NCBI RefSeq assembly: GCF_902859945.1
Contig: NZ_CADIKL010000050.1
Location: 1-55,170, forward strand
Reading direction: 5' to 3'
Length of the DNA: 55,170 nt
From: Paraburkholderia caffeinitolerans
GTDB taxonomy: Bacteria > Pseudomonadota > Gammaproteobacteria > Burkholderiales > Burkholderiaceae
Shown: in pieces, positions 16,947 through 26,636 of the stretch
How the letters are laid out: each line of letters starts with the position of its first letter
Numbering within the stretch: position 1 is the stretch's first letter
Position numbers and translations under genes: made by a program
The notes under the pieces: model-generated
Database searches by the model: none
What the model was told of the DNA's origin: nothing
What the model saw: only the letters and a program-made list of their open reading frames with translations

Positions 16947-17969
16947 TCAGATGGCGCGCCGGTGGCGGGCCATCGAAACGGCGGTGTCGATGGCGGCGAT
17001 CAGGCTGCCCGCGTCCGCGCGGCCAGTGCCGGCGAGGTCGAGCGCGGTGCCATGATCGACGGACGTGCGCACGATCGGCAGGCCCAGCGTCACATTGATG
17101 CCTTCGCCGAACGTCGCGTATTTCAGGACCGGCAGGCCCTGATCGTGGAACATTGCCAGCACGCAATCGGCCTCGTTGAGGTAGCGCGGCTGGAACAGGG
17201 TATCGGCGGGATACGGCCCGCGCGCATCGATGCCAACGGCTGTGGCTTGCGCGAGCGCCGGCGAAATGACGTCGATTTCCTCACGCCCGAGGTAGCCGTT
17301 TTCGCCCGCATGCGGATTCAGTCCCGTCACGAGGATGCGCGGCGTGGCCACGCCGAAATGGTGACGCAAATCGTGGTCGACGATACGCAGCGTTTCGAGC
17401 AGCCCGTCGATGGTCAGCGCCGCCGGCACGTCCTTGAGCGGCAGATGCGTGGTGGCAAGCGCGACGCGCAAGGGTCGAGCGCCGGTACCCGCGAGCATCA
17501 TGACGACGCGCGGCGTCTTCGTGCGTTCGGCCAGGTACTCGGTATGGCCCGTGAACGGCACGCCGGCGTCGTTGATCGTGCTCTTTTGCAGCGGCGCGGT
17601 CACGATGGCGTCGAACTCCCCGGCCATGGCGCCGTCGATGGCGCGGTCGAGCAGCGCGAGCACATACGAGCCGTTGGCGGCGTCGAGCTTGCCGGCTTTC
17701 GCCGGCGCGGCGAGCGCGATGGGTTCGACGCTCACATGCTGGCCCGCCAGCACGGCGGCCCAATCGACGCTGGCTGCCGCCGCGCGCGTTTGCATGAGAA
17801 GCGGGTCGCCGAGCACGACGAATTGCGCGCCGGGCCAATGCACCGAGGCGCCCGCGAGCGCGCCGGCCGTGAGCTCGGGGCCCACGCCGGCCGGTTCGCC
17901 GGTGGTGATGGCGATGCGAACCGGCCGCGGCCCCCGCGGCGCAGAAGACGATGAGGCGGGAGCATTCAC
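16947..17969 (-). CDS. pdxA: 4-hydroxythreonine-4-phosphate dehydrogenase
   Basis: Catalyses the NAD-dependent oxidation and decarboxylation of 4-phosphohydroxy-L-threonine in vitamin B6 synthesis. The protein has 340 residues, slightly longer than E. coli PdxA because of a Pro/Ser-rich start. Three metal-binding His residues are visible at about 141 (GHTEYLAE), 220 (GLNPHAGENG) and 274 (MFHDQGLPVLKY). The C-terminal NVTLGLPIVRTSVDHGTALDLAGTG block is diagnostic. It sits between surA and rsmA with short gaps, consistent with one transcript. Confidence 0.95.
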   Translation of the reverse strand: MNAPASSSSAPRGPRPVRIAITTGEPAGVGPELTAGALAGASVHWPGAQFVVLGDPLLMQTRAAAASVDWAAVLAGQHVSVEPIALAAPAKAGKLDAANGSYVLALLDRAIDGAMAGEFDAIVTAPLQKSTINDAGVPFTGHTEYLAERTKTPRVVMMLAGTGARPLRVALATTHLPLKDVPAALTIDGLLETLRIVDHDLRHHFGVATPRILVTGLNPHAGENGYLGREEIDVISPALAQATAVGIDARGPYPADTLFQPRYLNEADCVLAMFHDQGLPVLKYATFGEGINVTLGLPIVRTSVDHGTALDLAGTGRADAGSLIAAIDTAVSMARHRRAI

Positions 17970-17992
17970 GGCGCGATTCCTTTGTAGACGGG

Positions 17993-19363
17993 TCAGTGTT
18001 GCTGCGGCGGGGTCAAGCCGCTGATCTTGTAGTCGACGTAGGCGCTGTCACGCAACTGGCGCAGCCAGTCGGCGTAGGCCTGTTCCGCCTTGCGCTGGCC
18101 GATGGCCTGGCGCGCGAGATCCATCTGCTGCGCGACCGAGCCTTCCGCTTCGCGGCGTCCCAGCACCTGAATCAGGTGGTAGCCATATTCGGTGCGCACC
18201 GGATCGCTGATCTGGCCGTCCTGGAGCGTGTTCATGGCGCGCTCGAATTCGGGCACGGTTTCGCCCGGGCTGATCCAGCCGAGGTCGCCGCCCTGCGAGG
18301 CCGAGCCGTCCTGCGAGTAGGTATGCGCGAACTTCGCGAAGTCGCCGCCAGCCTGCACTTCCTTCTTGATTTCCAGCAGCTTCTGGCGCGCCAGCGGCTC
18401 GGACATGCCGTCGCCCACGCGCAGCAGAATGTGGCGCACGTGCGTCTGCACGAGTTGCGGCGCCGAGGCGCTCGTGCCCTGCCCCTGGCGGCGCTCGACG
18501 AGACGAACGATTTCAAAGCCGTCATTGGTGCGGATCACCGAGGGATTCACTTCGCCCGGGCGCAGCGTGGCCGCCGCCGTCACCAGTTCGGGCGGCAGCT
18601 TCGCGGGCGGCAGGAAGCCCATGTCGCCGCCCTTGCTGGCGTCGGCCGCCTGCGAGTTGGACTTCGCGAGGCTCGAGAACTTGCTGCCCGACTGTGCCTG
18701 CTTGAGGAGATCGTCGGCCTTCTTCTGCGCGACCTCGATGTCGGTCTGCGACGCGTTCAGCGGCGCCTTGATGAAGATGTGCTCGAAGTGCAGGTCGTTT
18801 TGCTGGCCCGCGTTCGGCCCGCGCTGGCTCGCGATGTAGTTCGCGACTTCGGCGTCAGTGACCGAGATCTTGCTGTCCACTTCCTTCTCGCGCAGCTTCG
18901 AGAGCGTGAGTTCGGTGCGCGCGTCGCCCATGAACGTCGACCACGGCACGCCGGCCGCCTCGATGCGTGTGCGATAGGTGGCGAGGTCCATGCCGTTGGC
19001 TTGGGCTAGACGCTCGAGCGTGCGCTGCACGGCGGCGTCGTCGACCGTGATGCCGTCTTCCTTGGCCTTTTGCAGCTGGATGCGCTCGAGCACCATCTGG
19101 TTGAGCACCTGCGCCTGCAGCTGGTCCATGGGCGGGACCGGCGCGTTCTGCTGGTTCAGGCGGCGCGTGATGAGGCCAACGCGGTTGTCGAGCTCGCGCT
19201 GCGTGATCACGCCGTCGTTGACGACCGCCGCGATCGTGTCGGCGGTGCGGCCGCCGGCGGGCGCGAGCCCTTGTGCGAACGCCGGCGCGGCCGGCAACAG
19301 TCCTGCGACGGCAAAGATGCTCGCAGCAAACGCTGCCAGGCGAAGCTTTTTCATGATTCCCAC
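17993..19363 (-). CDS. surA: Periplasmic chaperone and peptidyl-prolyl isomerase SurA
   Basis: Escorts outer-membrane beta-barrel proteins through the periplasm. The 456-residue precursor has a signal peptide ending in APAFA (cut near residue 30). A SurA N-terminal domain follows, with VNDGVITQRELDNRVGLI. Two parvulin domains come next: one with HFEHIFIKAPLNAS to NDGFEIVRLVERR, and one with THVRHILLRVGDGM to TEYGYHLIQVLGRR. A short C-terminal helix ends the protein. A second ATG lies three codons in (19354). It follows lptD, whose barrel is itself a SurA client, by about 100 bases. Confidence 0.96.
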   Translation of the reverse strand: MGIMKKLRLAAFAASIFAVAGLLPAAPAFAQGLAPAGGRTADTIAAVVNDGVITQRELDNRVGLITRRLNQQNAPVPPMDQLQAQVLNQMVLERIQLQKAKEDGITVDDAAVQRTLERLAQANGMDLATYRTRIEAAGVPWSTFMGDARTELTLSKLREKEVDSKISVTDAEVANYIASQRGPNAGQQNDLHFEHIFIKAPLNASQTDIEVAQKKADDLLKQAQSGSKFSSLAKSNSQAADASKGGDMGFLPPAKLPPELVTAAATLRPGEVNPSVIRTNDGFEIVRLVERRQGQGTSASAPQLVQTHVRHILLRVGDGMSEPLARQKLLEIKKEVQAGGDFAKFAHTYSQDGSASQGGDLGWISPGETVPEFERAMNTLQDGQISDPVRTEYGYHLIQVLGRREAEGSVAQQMDLARQAIGQRKAEQAYADWLRQLRDSAYVDYKISGLTPPQQH

Positions 19364-19465
19364 TGATACTCCAAAGTTGGCGGGCAGCTTCGCCCGTCTC
19401 TATGCAACCGACCTCGCGCTGTATCCGAACGCCAGGCCTTGCGGCCGCATGCGCCGGTTCACGCG

Positions 19466-21853
19466 TTATTGGTAATCCGTGAAGCGCGACGGCAGCGGCA
19501 ACTGCCCCGGCGGCTGCGTATAGCCCGGCACGCTGGCCTTGAATGCCGAAATGAGACCGTTGTCCACGTTCGACAGCCCCTTGAGCGTGAGCTGCGCGAG
19601 AAAGCGCGTGGCCGAATTGCTGCCGCCCGTGGTGTTGATCCCGTTCGCGTAGCGCTGCACGCCAACGCCGAGCGCCCAGCAATCCGCGTCGTACTGCATG
19701 CCGACCAGGCCGTCGACGACTCTGTGGCCGTTCAAATCGTAGTTGAAGCGGCCCACAGCGTACACCCGATGCGAGAACGGCCATTGGGCCGAAATCAGGA
19801 TCTGGTTGATCGGCTGATTGTCGAGCGTACTGTTGTTCTCGCGCGTGTAGCGATACGCGACGTTCAGCACGCGGCTCGGCCCCGGACTATAGCCGAAGCC
19901 GACGCTCGCCTTGGTCAGCTGGCCCGCGTCGGCATTATATTGGAACGCCGTTTCCGAAGCGAAACCGCCCCCGATCTTTAGCGACATCCCCGCAATCAGG
20001 TCGGAATGCGCCGACCCCGAAGTCGGGGCCGGTTCGCCCGCGACAGGCGGCAGCAGCGTGACACGCTGGTCGGTGAAATAGTACTGCTGCGCGATCACGA
20101 AGCGCGCGCGCTCGTCGCCCGTGGCCGCGTCGATGAAGCGCGTAGTCAGCGCCGCCGTGAGGCGGTTCGCGTCGGCGATACGGTCGTTACCGACGAAGGT
20201 GTTGGGCGTGAAGATCTCCGCGAGGCCGAAGTCGGACTCGGCGGTGTCGAAAAGGGGCGCGAAGTCCTGGTTGCGGTACGGTGTGTACACGTAGTACAGG
20301 CGCGGCTCCAGGGTCTGGATAAAGTCCTGGCCGAACAGCTGCACCGAGCGGTCGAACACAAGCCCCGCGTCGAAGCTGACGGTGGGGATCGATTCAGTGA
20401 AGCTCTTGGGCGTGCCCGCGGGCGAGCCCGTGCCGATGTTGCTCAGGTTGTAGTCCGCGAAGTGCCATTGCACTTTCGGCGTGACGAAGTAACCCGGCCC
20501 CATCAGCGAGTACGACAGGTACGGATTGAAGACGACGCGGTCGCCTTCGGTCGCATCGGCCGTCGTGATGCGGAAGCGCGAGTAGTCGGCTTCCATGCCG
20601 TAGTCGAAACCGCCCACGTTGTACTTCGCGTATTTCACGTTGAGCTCGGGCTCGCGGCCGTACGGCGCAGTCGACGGGGACAGTGTCTGCCAGTGCTGGT
20701 AGCGGCCGAGCACGGACCACGGCCCGTTGCTGTACGTAAGGCCCGCTTCCTGCTGATACAGCGTCTGCGTGCCGTTCAGGAACTGATTGGCGGGCGACGC
20801 CAGGTCTTCCGGATAGGTGTTGTCCGAGACCTTGTTGTAGTAAATGTAGCCGCCGAACCCGTTGCCGAAGTTCTGGTTGTGCTGGATGAACAGCGCGTAG
20901 CGGTTGGTCTTCGTAATCGCGTCGTTGGGCAGGAACGTGCCGGTGATCGTGCCCGAGTAGTTCGTCGACAGATACCGGTAGTTGCCCTCCAGGAACACGC
21001 CGCGTTTCGAGATGATCTCGGGCGTGAACGTGAAGTCGCGGTTCGGCGCGATGTTGAAGTAATACGGCATCGACAGCTCGAGGCCGTTCGTCGAACTGAC
21101 CGAGAACGTCGGCGGCAGCAAACCGCTGCGGCGTTCGCCTGAGAGCGGAAACGAGAACCACGGGCTCGCCAGGATCGGCACATCCTGGAAGAACAGCACA
21201 CTGTTGTGCGCGACGCCTTCGTCCGAACCCGTGTCGAAGTCGAACTCGGTGCCCTTGATGTACCAGGCCGGATCCGACGAGCACTGGCAGGCCGTGTAGG
21301 TGCCGTTGGTGAGCACCGAGCGCTCGCTGTCGAGCAGGTCCGCGCGCTCGGCGCTGCCCGAGCCGCCCGTCGCCGAGAAATGGTACTTCGGTGCGGACAT
21401 GAAGCCTTCGTTCGCCTCGACCTTCAGGTGCGCTTCGGGGCCGGCGAAGGTAGTGCCGCTCTGCGAGACGACGACATTGCCGTACGCGTCGGCCATGTCG
21501 GTGTCCTGGTCGTAGTGCAGCGCATCGCCCTTGACGATGTTGGTGCCCTGGCGCAGCTCAGCCGCGCCCTTGACAGCGAAGTCGGTGCCCGACGTGCCGG
21601 TGGTCGATTCGCCGAGCACGAACGTGGCCGGACGCTGACCGGGCGCTCTCGGCTGCTCCTCGAGCTGCGGGGAAAGGCGCAGGCTCCACGCGTCGTCCAG
21701 CCGCTGGGGCTGCGCAGCGTCACCCGCAAGCTGGGCGTGCGCAAGCGCGGGCATGAGACCCGGCATGGCCACGAGCGCCGCGATGAGCCGCCGCTTGCCC
21801 GGCACGCCGTCGTCACTTTTAGAGATCGTCTGGAAAAACTGTCTGGGCGGCAT
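19466..21853 (-). CDS. lptD: LPS-assembly protein LptD
   Basis: Outer-membrane beta-barrel that inserts lipopolysaccharide into the outer leaflet together with LptE. The precursor has 795 residues. A signal peptide ends in ALAHA (residue 40). An OstA/LptA-like jellyroll domain covers about 85-200, and the long barrel domain follows, with DIPILASPWFSFPL-type strands near 230-240 (here DVPILASPWFSFPL). Only three cysteines fit the usual disulfide pattern: Cys189 and Cys191 in ACQCSSDP, and a single Cys725 in DADCWALGVG, where E. coli has a CC pair. The gene heads the lptD-surA-pdxA-rsmA series and is divergent from amgK. Confidence 0.96.
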   Translation of the reverse strand: MPPRQFFQTISKSDDGVPGKRRLIAALVAMPGLMPALAHAQLAGDAAQPQRLDDAWSLRLSPQLEEQPRAPGQRPATFVLGESTTGTSGTDFAVKGAAELRQGTNIVKGDALHYDQDTDMADAYGNVVVSQSGTTFAGPEAHLKVEANEGFMSAPKYHFSATGGSGSAERADLLDSERSVLTNGTYTACQCSSDPAWYIKGTEFDFDTGSDEGVAHNSVLFFQDVPILASPWFSFPLSGERRSGLLPPTFSVSSTNGLELSMPYYFNIAPNRDFTFTPEIISKRGVFLEGNYRYLSTNYSGTITGTFLPNDAITKTNRYALFIQHNQNFGNGFGGYIYYNKVSDNTYPEDLASPANQFLNGTQTLYQQEAGLTYSNGPWSVLGRYQHWQTLSPSTAPYGREPELNVKYAKYNVGGFDYGMEADYSRFRITTADATEGDRVVFNPYLSYSLMGPGYFVTPKVQWHFADYNLSNIGTGSPAGTPKSFTESIPTVSFDAGLVFDRSVQLFGQDFIQTLEPRLYYVYTPYRNQDFAPLFDTAESDFGLAEIFTPNTFVGNDRIADANRLTAALTTRFIDAATGDERARFVIAQQYYFTDQRVTLLPPVAGEPAPTSGSAHSDLIAGMSLKIGGGFASETAFQYNADAGQLTKASVGFGYSPGPSRVLNVAYRYTRENNSTLDNQPINQILISAQWPFSHRVYAVGRFNYDLNGHRVVDGLVGMQYDADCWALGVGVQRYANGINTTGGSNSATRFLAQLTLKGLSNVDNGLISAFKASVPGYTQPPGQLPLPSRFTDYQ

Positions 21854-22148
21854 GTATGGTTTTGGCGTATCGGCCCGTCAGCCTGCCCGCCCATCACGGA
21901 CCTGGCGCCAGTGCATCGACAGAAGGGCCCCGGCCCGGGCGAGAATCCGGTTGGGGGCGACGGTCGAAGCAACTATCAAGGCAACCCAAGGCAACTGCAC
22001 GCACAAATATTTACAATTCATCGGATGATGGACTGACGATAAATGTGGTGAGCGAACCGTCATGCAGGCTTTGGCGCGAGTCGCGTCAAAAAAGTCGTGG
22101 GGTATTATATGGCAAGACGTTGATCCACTGATTTTGCCTCTGGTTTTC
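21854..22148. promoter_or_regulatory. Divergent control region between lptD and amgK
   Basis: A 295-base gap separates the two start codons and must hold both promoters. The amgK side has a TATTAT (22103-22108) preceded by T/G-rich sequence, a plausible -10 box without a good -35. The middle (about 22000-22060) is AT-rich. I could not name a convincing lptD promoter or sigma-E box by eye. Confidence 0.4.
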
Positions 22149-23198
22149 ATGACCCTCACAGCCCCGCCCGCCCCGGCCGACGCCCGCCGCGACCTGCTCG
22201 CCGCCTGGCTCGCCGATCACGCAGAAAAATACGCACTCGACCTCGCCACGCTCGCTCCGGCCTCCGCCGACGCAAGCTTTCGGCGCTACTTCCGGCTCGC
22301 GAGCGCCGGCGCGCACGGCGCCACGCTGATCGCCGTCGACGCGCCGCCGCCCGAGAAATGCCGCGAATTCGTGCAGATCGCGCAGTTGCTCGAGGCCGCC
22401 GGCGTGCACGTGCCGCGCGTGCTGGAAGTCGATCTCGACGCCGGGCTCATGCTCGTGACCGACCTCGGCACGGCGCCCTACCTCAAGGCGCTCACCGATG
22501 CCGGCCCCGGCCCCCAGGCGCGCACGCTCATGCGCGACGCCATCGACGCGCTGATCCGCGTCCAGCTTGCCTCGCGCGAGGGCGTGCTGCCGGCGTTCGA
22601 CGATGCTTTCCTGCGCCGCGAGATGGAACTCATGCCCGAGTGGTATCTGGAGCGCCACCTCGGCCGCAAGATCGACGAGGCCACGCGTGGCATGCTCGAT
22701 CGCACCTTCGCGCTGCTGAGCGCCAGCGCGCTCGCCCAGCCGCAAGTCTTCATGCTGCGCGATTTCATGCCGCGCAATCTCATGATCGCGACGCCCAACC
22801 CCGGCGTGCTGGACTTCCAGGACGCGGTGCACGGCCCGATCACGTACGACATCGCCTCGCTGTTGCGCGACGCATTTCTGAGCTGGGACGAGGAGTTCGA
22901 GCTCGACTGCTTCGCCTACTACTGGGAGCGCGCGAAGAAGGTCGGGCTGCCCGTGGATGCGGACTTCGGCGAGTTCTACCGCCAGCTCGAATGGATGGGC
23001 CTGCAACGCCACATCAAGGTGCTGGGCCTGTTCTGCCGCATCAACTACCGGGACGCCAAGCCGCATTACATGGCCGATCTGCCGCGCTTTCTCGACTACG
23101 CGGGCAAGGTCGCGCATCGCTATCGGCCATTGGTGCCGTTCGCGCGACTCATCGACGAGCTGCAGGGCACGAGCGCCGACGTCGGCTACACGTTCTGA
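22149..23198 (+). CDS. amgK: N-acetylmuramate/N-acetylglucosamine anomeric kinase AmgK
   Basis: Phosphorylates recycled MurNAc (and GlcNAc) at carbon 1 in the peptidoglycan salvage route that bypasses de novo UDP-MurNAc synthesis. A 349-residue aminoglycoside-phosphotransferase-fold kinase. Nucleotide-side motifs near the start include SADASFRRYFRL. The catalytic loop is LRDFMPRNLMI, with Asp as the base and Asn as a metal ligand, followed by the metal-binding LDFQDAVHGPITYDIASLL. The frame is open to 22062, but the conserved part begins at the ATG at 22149. murU follows after 42 bases. The amgK-murU pair divergent from lptD is also the arrangement known from Pseudomonas, which supports the call. 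Confidence 0.9.
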   Translation: MTLTAPPAPADARRDLLAAWLADHAEKYALDLATLAPASADASFRRYFRLASAGAHGATLIAVDAPPPEKCREFVQIAQLLEAAGVHVPRVLEVDLDAGLMLVTDLGTAPYLKALTDAGPGPQARTLMRDAIDALIRVQLASREGVLPAFDDAFLRREMELMPEWYLERHLGRKIDEATRGMLDRTFALLSASALAQPQVFMLRDFMPRNLMIATPNPGVLDFQDAVHGPITYDIASLLRDAFLSWDEEFELDCFAYYWERAKKVGLPVDADFGEFYRQLEWMGLQRHIKVLGLFCRINYRDAKPHYMADLPRFLDYAGKVAHRYRPLVPFARLIDELQGTSADVGYTF

Positions 23199-23240
23199 TC
23201 GCGCCGCCCCACCACTATCATTCCTGACAAGGTCGAAATC

Positions 23241-23984
23241 ATGACGCGTGCCACTGCAAGGGACACGGCCGAGCGCACGGCGATGATCTTCGCCGCCGGG
23301 CGCGGCGAGCGCATGCGCCCGCTCACCGACACCTGCCCCAAGCCGCTGCTCGAAGCCGGCGGCAAACCGCTCATCGTCTGGCAAATCGAGCGGCTCGCCG
23401 CCGCGGGCTATACGCGCATCGTTATCAACCACGCGTGGCTCGGTGCGCGCATCGAAGCCGCGCTCGGCAATGGCGCTCGCTTCGGCGTGCAACTGCTCTA
23501 CTCAGCCGAAACCGATGCGCTGGAAACAGCGGGCGGCATTGCGCAGGCGCTGACGTTGCTGGAGCCCACCGGCGAGCCGGCCGTATTTCTCGCCGTGAGC
23601 GGCGACGTCCATAGCGACTACGACTTCGGCATGCTGAACGCACGCGCCGAGGCGCTCGCGGCACAGCCCGAACCGGGCATGCATCTCGTGATGGTGCCCA
23701 ACCCGCCGTTTCACCCAGTAGGCGACTTCGCGCTAGGCGCAGACGGCCTGCTCGCGCTCGACGGCGCGCCGCGCTACACCTTCGGCAATATCGGGCTCTA
23801 CGACACGCGCATGTTCCGCGCGCTGCCGCGCGGAGAAAAGCGCGCGCTCACACCGTACTACCGCGAGGCCATCGCGGCGCGGCGCGCAAGCGGCGAACTC
23901 TTCGAGGGGCTCTGGGAGAACGTGGGCACGCCCGCGCAGCTCGCGGCGCTCGACACCGCGTTGCGCGCGCCGCAGCGCGGGTGA
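23241..23984 (+). CDS. murU: N-acetylmuramate alpha-1-phosphate uridylyltransferase
   Basis: Makes UDP-MurNAc from MurNAc-1-phosphate and UTP, completing the salvage started by AmgK. The protein has 247 residues. The nucleotidyltransferase signature is IFAAGRGERMRPLTD with KPLLEAGGKPLI. A metal-binding Asp lies in VSGDVHSDYDF, and the C-terminal ELFEGLWENVGTPAQLAAL is typical of the family. About 13 residues precede the signature. It is convergent with the ABC transporter gene, 28 bases away. Confidence 0.9.
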   Translation: MTRATARDTAERTAMIFAAGRGERMRPLTDTCPKPLLEAGGKPLIVWQIERLAAAGYTRIVINHAWLGARIEAALGNGARFGVQLLYSAETDALETAGGIAQALTLLEPTGEPAVFLAVSGDVHSDYDFGMLNARAEALAAQPEPGMHLVMVPNPPFHPVGDFALGADGLLALDGAPRYTFGNIGLYDTRMFRALPRGEKRALTPYYREAIAARRASGELFEGLWENVGTPAQLAALDTALRAPQRG

Positions 23985-24012
23985 TGCGCTCGGTGCCCAG
24001 TCAAGCGCGCAT

Positions 24013-25911
24013 TCAATGCCCGCGCTCGGCATTAACCGGAACGGGCTCTGCTGCGGCCTGTTCTGCTTCGTTCGCGCGCTGCTGCTGCAGCGCCCACATC
24101 TGCGCATAGTGACCTTCGGCGCGTAAAAGCTCCGCGTGAGTGCCGCGCTCGACGATGCGTCCGTGATCCATCACGATGATCTGCTGCGCGTGGATGATCG
24201 TCGATAGCCGGTGCGCGATCACGAGCGTCGTGCGCTCGCGCGCGATCAAGTCGAGTTCGTGCTGGATCGCGCGCTCCGAGCGCGAATCGAGCGCCGAGGT
24301 CGCTTCGTCGAACAGCAGGATCGGCGGGTTCTTGAGCAGCGTGCGCGCGATCGCGACGCGCTGCTTCTCGCCGCCCGAAAGCTTCAACCCGCGCTCGCCC
24401 ACCGGCGTGTCATACCCCTTCGGCAGGCTCTCGATGAACGCGTGAATGTGCGCCGCGCGCGCCGCCGCGATCACCTCTTCGCGGCTCGCCGAGGGCCGGC
24501 CGTAGGCAATGTTGTAGTAGATCGAATCGTTGAACAGCACCGTGTCCTGCGGCACGATGCCGATCGACGCGCGCAGCGAATCCTGCGTCACCGCGCGGAT
24601 GTCCTGGCCATCGATCGTGATGGCGCCGCCCGTCTCTTTCTCGAGATCGTAAAAGCGGAACAAGAGGCGCGAGAGCGTCGATTTTCCCGAGCCGCTATGG
24701 CCCACCACCGCCGTCGTCGTGCCCGCCGCGATGGTGAAGCTCACGTCGTGCAGAATCTGGCGCGCGGGCTCATAAGCGAAATTCACGTGCGAGAAGCGCA
24801 CCTCTGCGCCGCGCACTGCAAGCGCAGGCGCGCCCGGCGCGTCGGGCACCTCGCGCGCGACGGTCAGCAGGTTGAACATGCGATCCATGTCGGTGAGGCT
24901 CTGCTTGAGCTCGCGATACACCACGCCGAGAAAATTCAGCGGAATGTAGAGCTGCAGCATGAAGGTGTTGATGAGCACGAGGTCGCCCAGCGTGAGCTTG
25001 CCCGCCATCACGCCCTGGGTCGCGCGCCACAGAATGAACACGAGCCCCGTGCCGATGATCGCCTGCTGCCCGAAATTCAGCGCGGACAGGGATTGCTGCG
25101 ACGTGATTGCCGCGGCGCGGTAGCGACGCAGGTTCTCGTCGTAGCGCTGCGTCTCCCAAGCTTCGTTGCCGAAGTACTTCACCGTCTCGTAGTTGATGAG
25201 CGAGTCGATCGCGCGCGAATTCGCGCGCGAATCGAGCTCGTTCATCGTGCGCCGGAAATGTGTGCGCCACTCGGTGACCTTCACCGTGAAGACGATGTAC
25301 GCGGCCAGCGCCACGAGCGTGACGATCGCGTAGTAGGCCTCGTATTTCACCGTGAAAAAGCCCAGCACGAGCCCCACTTCAACGAGCGTCGGCAAGATGC
25401 TGTAGAGCGAGTACGAGATGAGTTGCGTGATGCCGCGCGTGCCGCGCTCGATGTCGCGCGACATGCCCCCGGTCTGCCGCTCCAGATGAAAGCGCAGCGA
25501 AAGCGAATGCAGATGGCGGAACACCTTGAGCGCAAGCTGGCGCACCGCGCTCTCCGTCACTTTCGAAAACAGCATCTCGCGCAGCTCGGTGAACAGCGAC
25601 GTCGAAAGCCGCACCGCCGCGTACGCCACCACGAGGAGCCCCAAGCCGCTCATCAGCACGATGCCGGGCGCGTGCTCGGCGCGCCCGAGCGCGGTGAGGT
25701 GCTGCACGGCCGCGAGGTTGTCGACGATGTGCTTCATCACCACCGGCACGCCGAGGTTGGCGACCTTGGCGCCGATCAGGCACGAGAGCGCGAACGCCAC
25801 GCGCCATTTGTAGGCAGTGAGATAAGGCAGCAGCGAAACGATGGTCTGCCAGTCGTTGCGCGGCCCGGCGACGGGCGGCGCGGGTTCGTTGGAAGCGGGA
25901 AAGCGGCGCAT
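24013..25911 (-). CDS. Atm1/HMT1-type ABC exporter (fused permease and ATPase)
   Basis: A 632-residue half-transporter with six membrane helices (about 40-310) and a C-terminal ATPase. Walker A GHSGSGKST is near residue 405, the signature LSGGEKQRVAIAR near 510, and Walker B ILLFDEATSALD just after, with the switch His in VIAHRLST. The N-terminal membrane domain, with PYLTAYKWRVAFAL and VVMKHIVDNL, and the LERQTGGMSRDIERGTRGI coupling region resemble the Atm1/ABCB7 family. Those export glutathione-linked sulfur or metal compounds from the cytoplasm. I use the ATG at 25911 rather than 25977, since homologues start near it. No iron-sulfur assembly genes are adjacent, so the substrate is inferred from family only. 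Confidence 0.86.
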   Translation of the reverse strand: MRRFPASNEPAPPVAGPRNDWQTIVSLLPYLTAYKWRVAFALSCLIGAKVANLGVPVVMKHIVDNLAAVQHLTALGRAEHAPGIVLMSGLGLLVVAYAAVRLSTSLFTELREMLFSKVTESAVRQLALKVFRHLHSLSLRFHLERQTGGMSRDIERGTRGITQLISYSLYSILPTLVEVGLVLGFFTVKYEAYYAIVTLVALAAYIVFTVKVTEWRTHFRRTMNELDSRANSRAIDSLINYETVKYFGNEAWETQRYDENLRRYRAAAITSQQSLSALNFGQQAIIGTGLVFILWRATQGVMAGKLTLGDLVLINTFMLQLYIPLNFLGVVYRELKQSLTDMDRMFNLLTVAREVPDAPGAPALAVRGAEVRFSHVNFAYEPARQILHDVSFTIAAGTTTAVVGHSGSGKSTLSRLLFRFYDLEKETGGAITIDGQDIRAVTQDSLRASIGIVPQDTVLFNDSIYYNIAYGRPSASREEVIAAARAAHIHAFIESLPKGYDTPVGERGLKLSGGEKQRVAIARTLLKNPPILLFDEATSALDSRSERAIQHELDLIARERTTLVIAHRLSTIIHAQQIIVMDHGRIVERGTHAELLRAEGHYAQMWALQQQRANEAEQAAAEPVPVNAERGH

Positions 25912-26174
25912 GGGCGAGCGGCAATGAGCGTGCCGCGGGTGGGCGCCCGACGAGTCGAGGGCGCGCGCGGGAAGCACGGCGTGTTGTTAGCGGAGTGGAA
26001 GACGGGTGCCGGCGCGAGACTGGGCGCCGTTCCGGCCGCACCGCCGCGCCTGCTGCTTTCCCGTACAATTCCTGACACCGTATTGTCGCAGAAGGCCGCT
26101 CGCGCCGCTGACGGCCGCCGGGCGCGGCCCCGTTGTTCCAGTCCCGCTATTTCAGCCCTTTTCATGGACACCCG

Positions 26175-26570
26175 ATGACCGACTCCCCCCCGCTCCCCCA
26201 GAAGTCGCCCGCGCTGCGCGTCATGCCGCAGCCCTCCGACGCCAACGTCCACGGCGACGTGTTCGGCGGCTGGATCATGTCGCAGGTCGACATCGCCGGC
26301 TCGATCCCGGCGAGCCGCCGCGCCAACGGCCGCGTCGCGACCGTCGCGGTGAACTCGTTCTTGTTCAAGCAGCCGGTGTTCGTCGGCGACCTGCTGAGCT
26401 TTTATGCCGATATCGTCAAGACCGGCAAGACCTCGGTGACGGTCGAGGTCGAGGTCTACGCGCAGCGCATGCGTCTGGCCGACGAAGTCGTGAAGGTGAC
26501 CGAAGCGACGCTCACCTACGTGGCCACCGGCAACGACCGCCGCCCGCGCCCGCTGCCCGAGGTCGCATAA
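26175..26570 (+). CDS. Acyl-CoA thioesterase, YciA-like hotdog protein
   Basis: A 131-residue single-hotdog thioesterase that hydrolyses acyl-CoA in the cytoplasm. The signature NVHGDVFGGWIMSQVDIAGS contains the Asn and Asp expected in the active site, and VNSFLFKQPVFVGDLLSFYADI is the following beta-strand pair. A TTG-initiated longer frame from 26133 exists, but the ATG at 26175 starts where homologues do. It is divergent from the ABC exporter and convergent with the GGDEF-EAL gene. Broad-range acyl-CoA activity is known for YciA; the physiological substrate here is not readable. Confidence 0.88.
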   Translation: MTDSPPLPQKSPALRVMPQPSDANVHGDVFGGWIMSQVDIAGSIPASRRANGRVATVAVNSFLFKQPVFVGDLLSFYADIVKTGKTSVTVEVEVYAQRMRLADEVVKVTEATLTYVATGNDRRPRPLPEVA

Positions 26571-26636
26571 GCCCTCTGGACGCTCACATGACCAGGCGCG
26601 CTTCACAGGGCTGCGCGCCGTGAGCGAACGCGAGCC

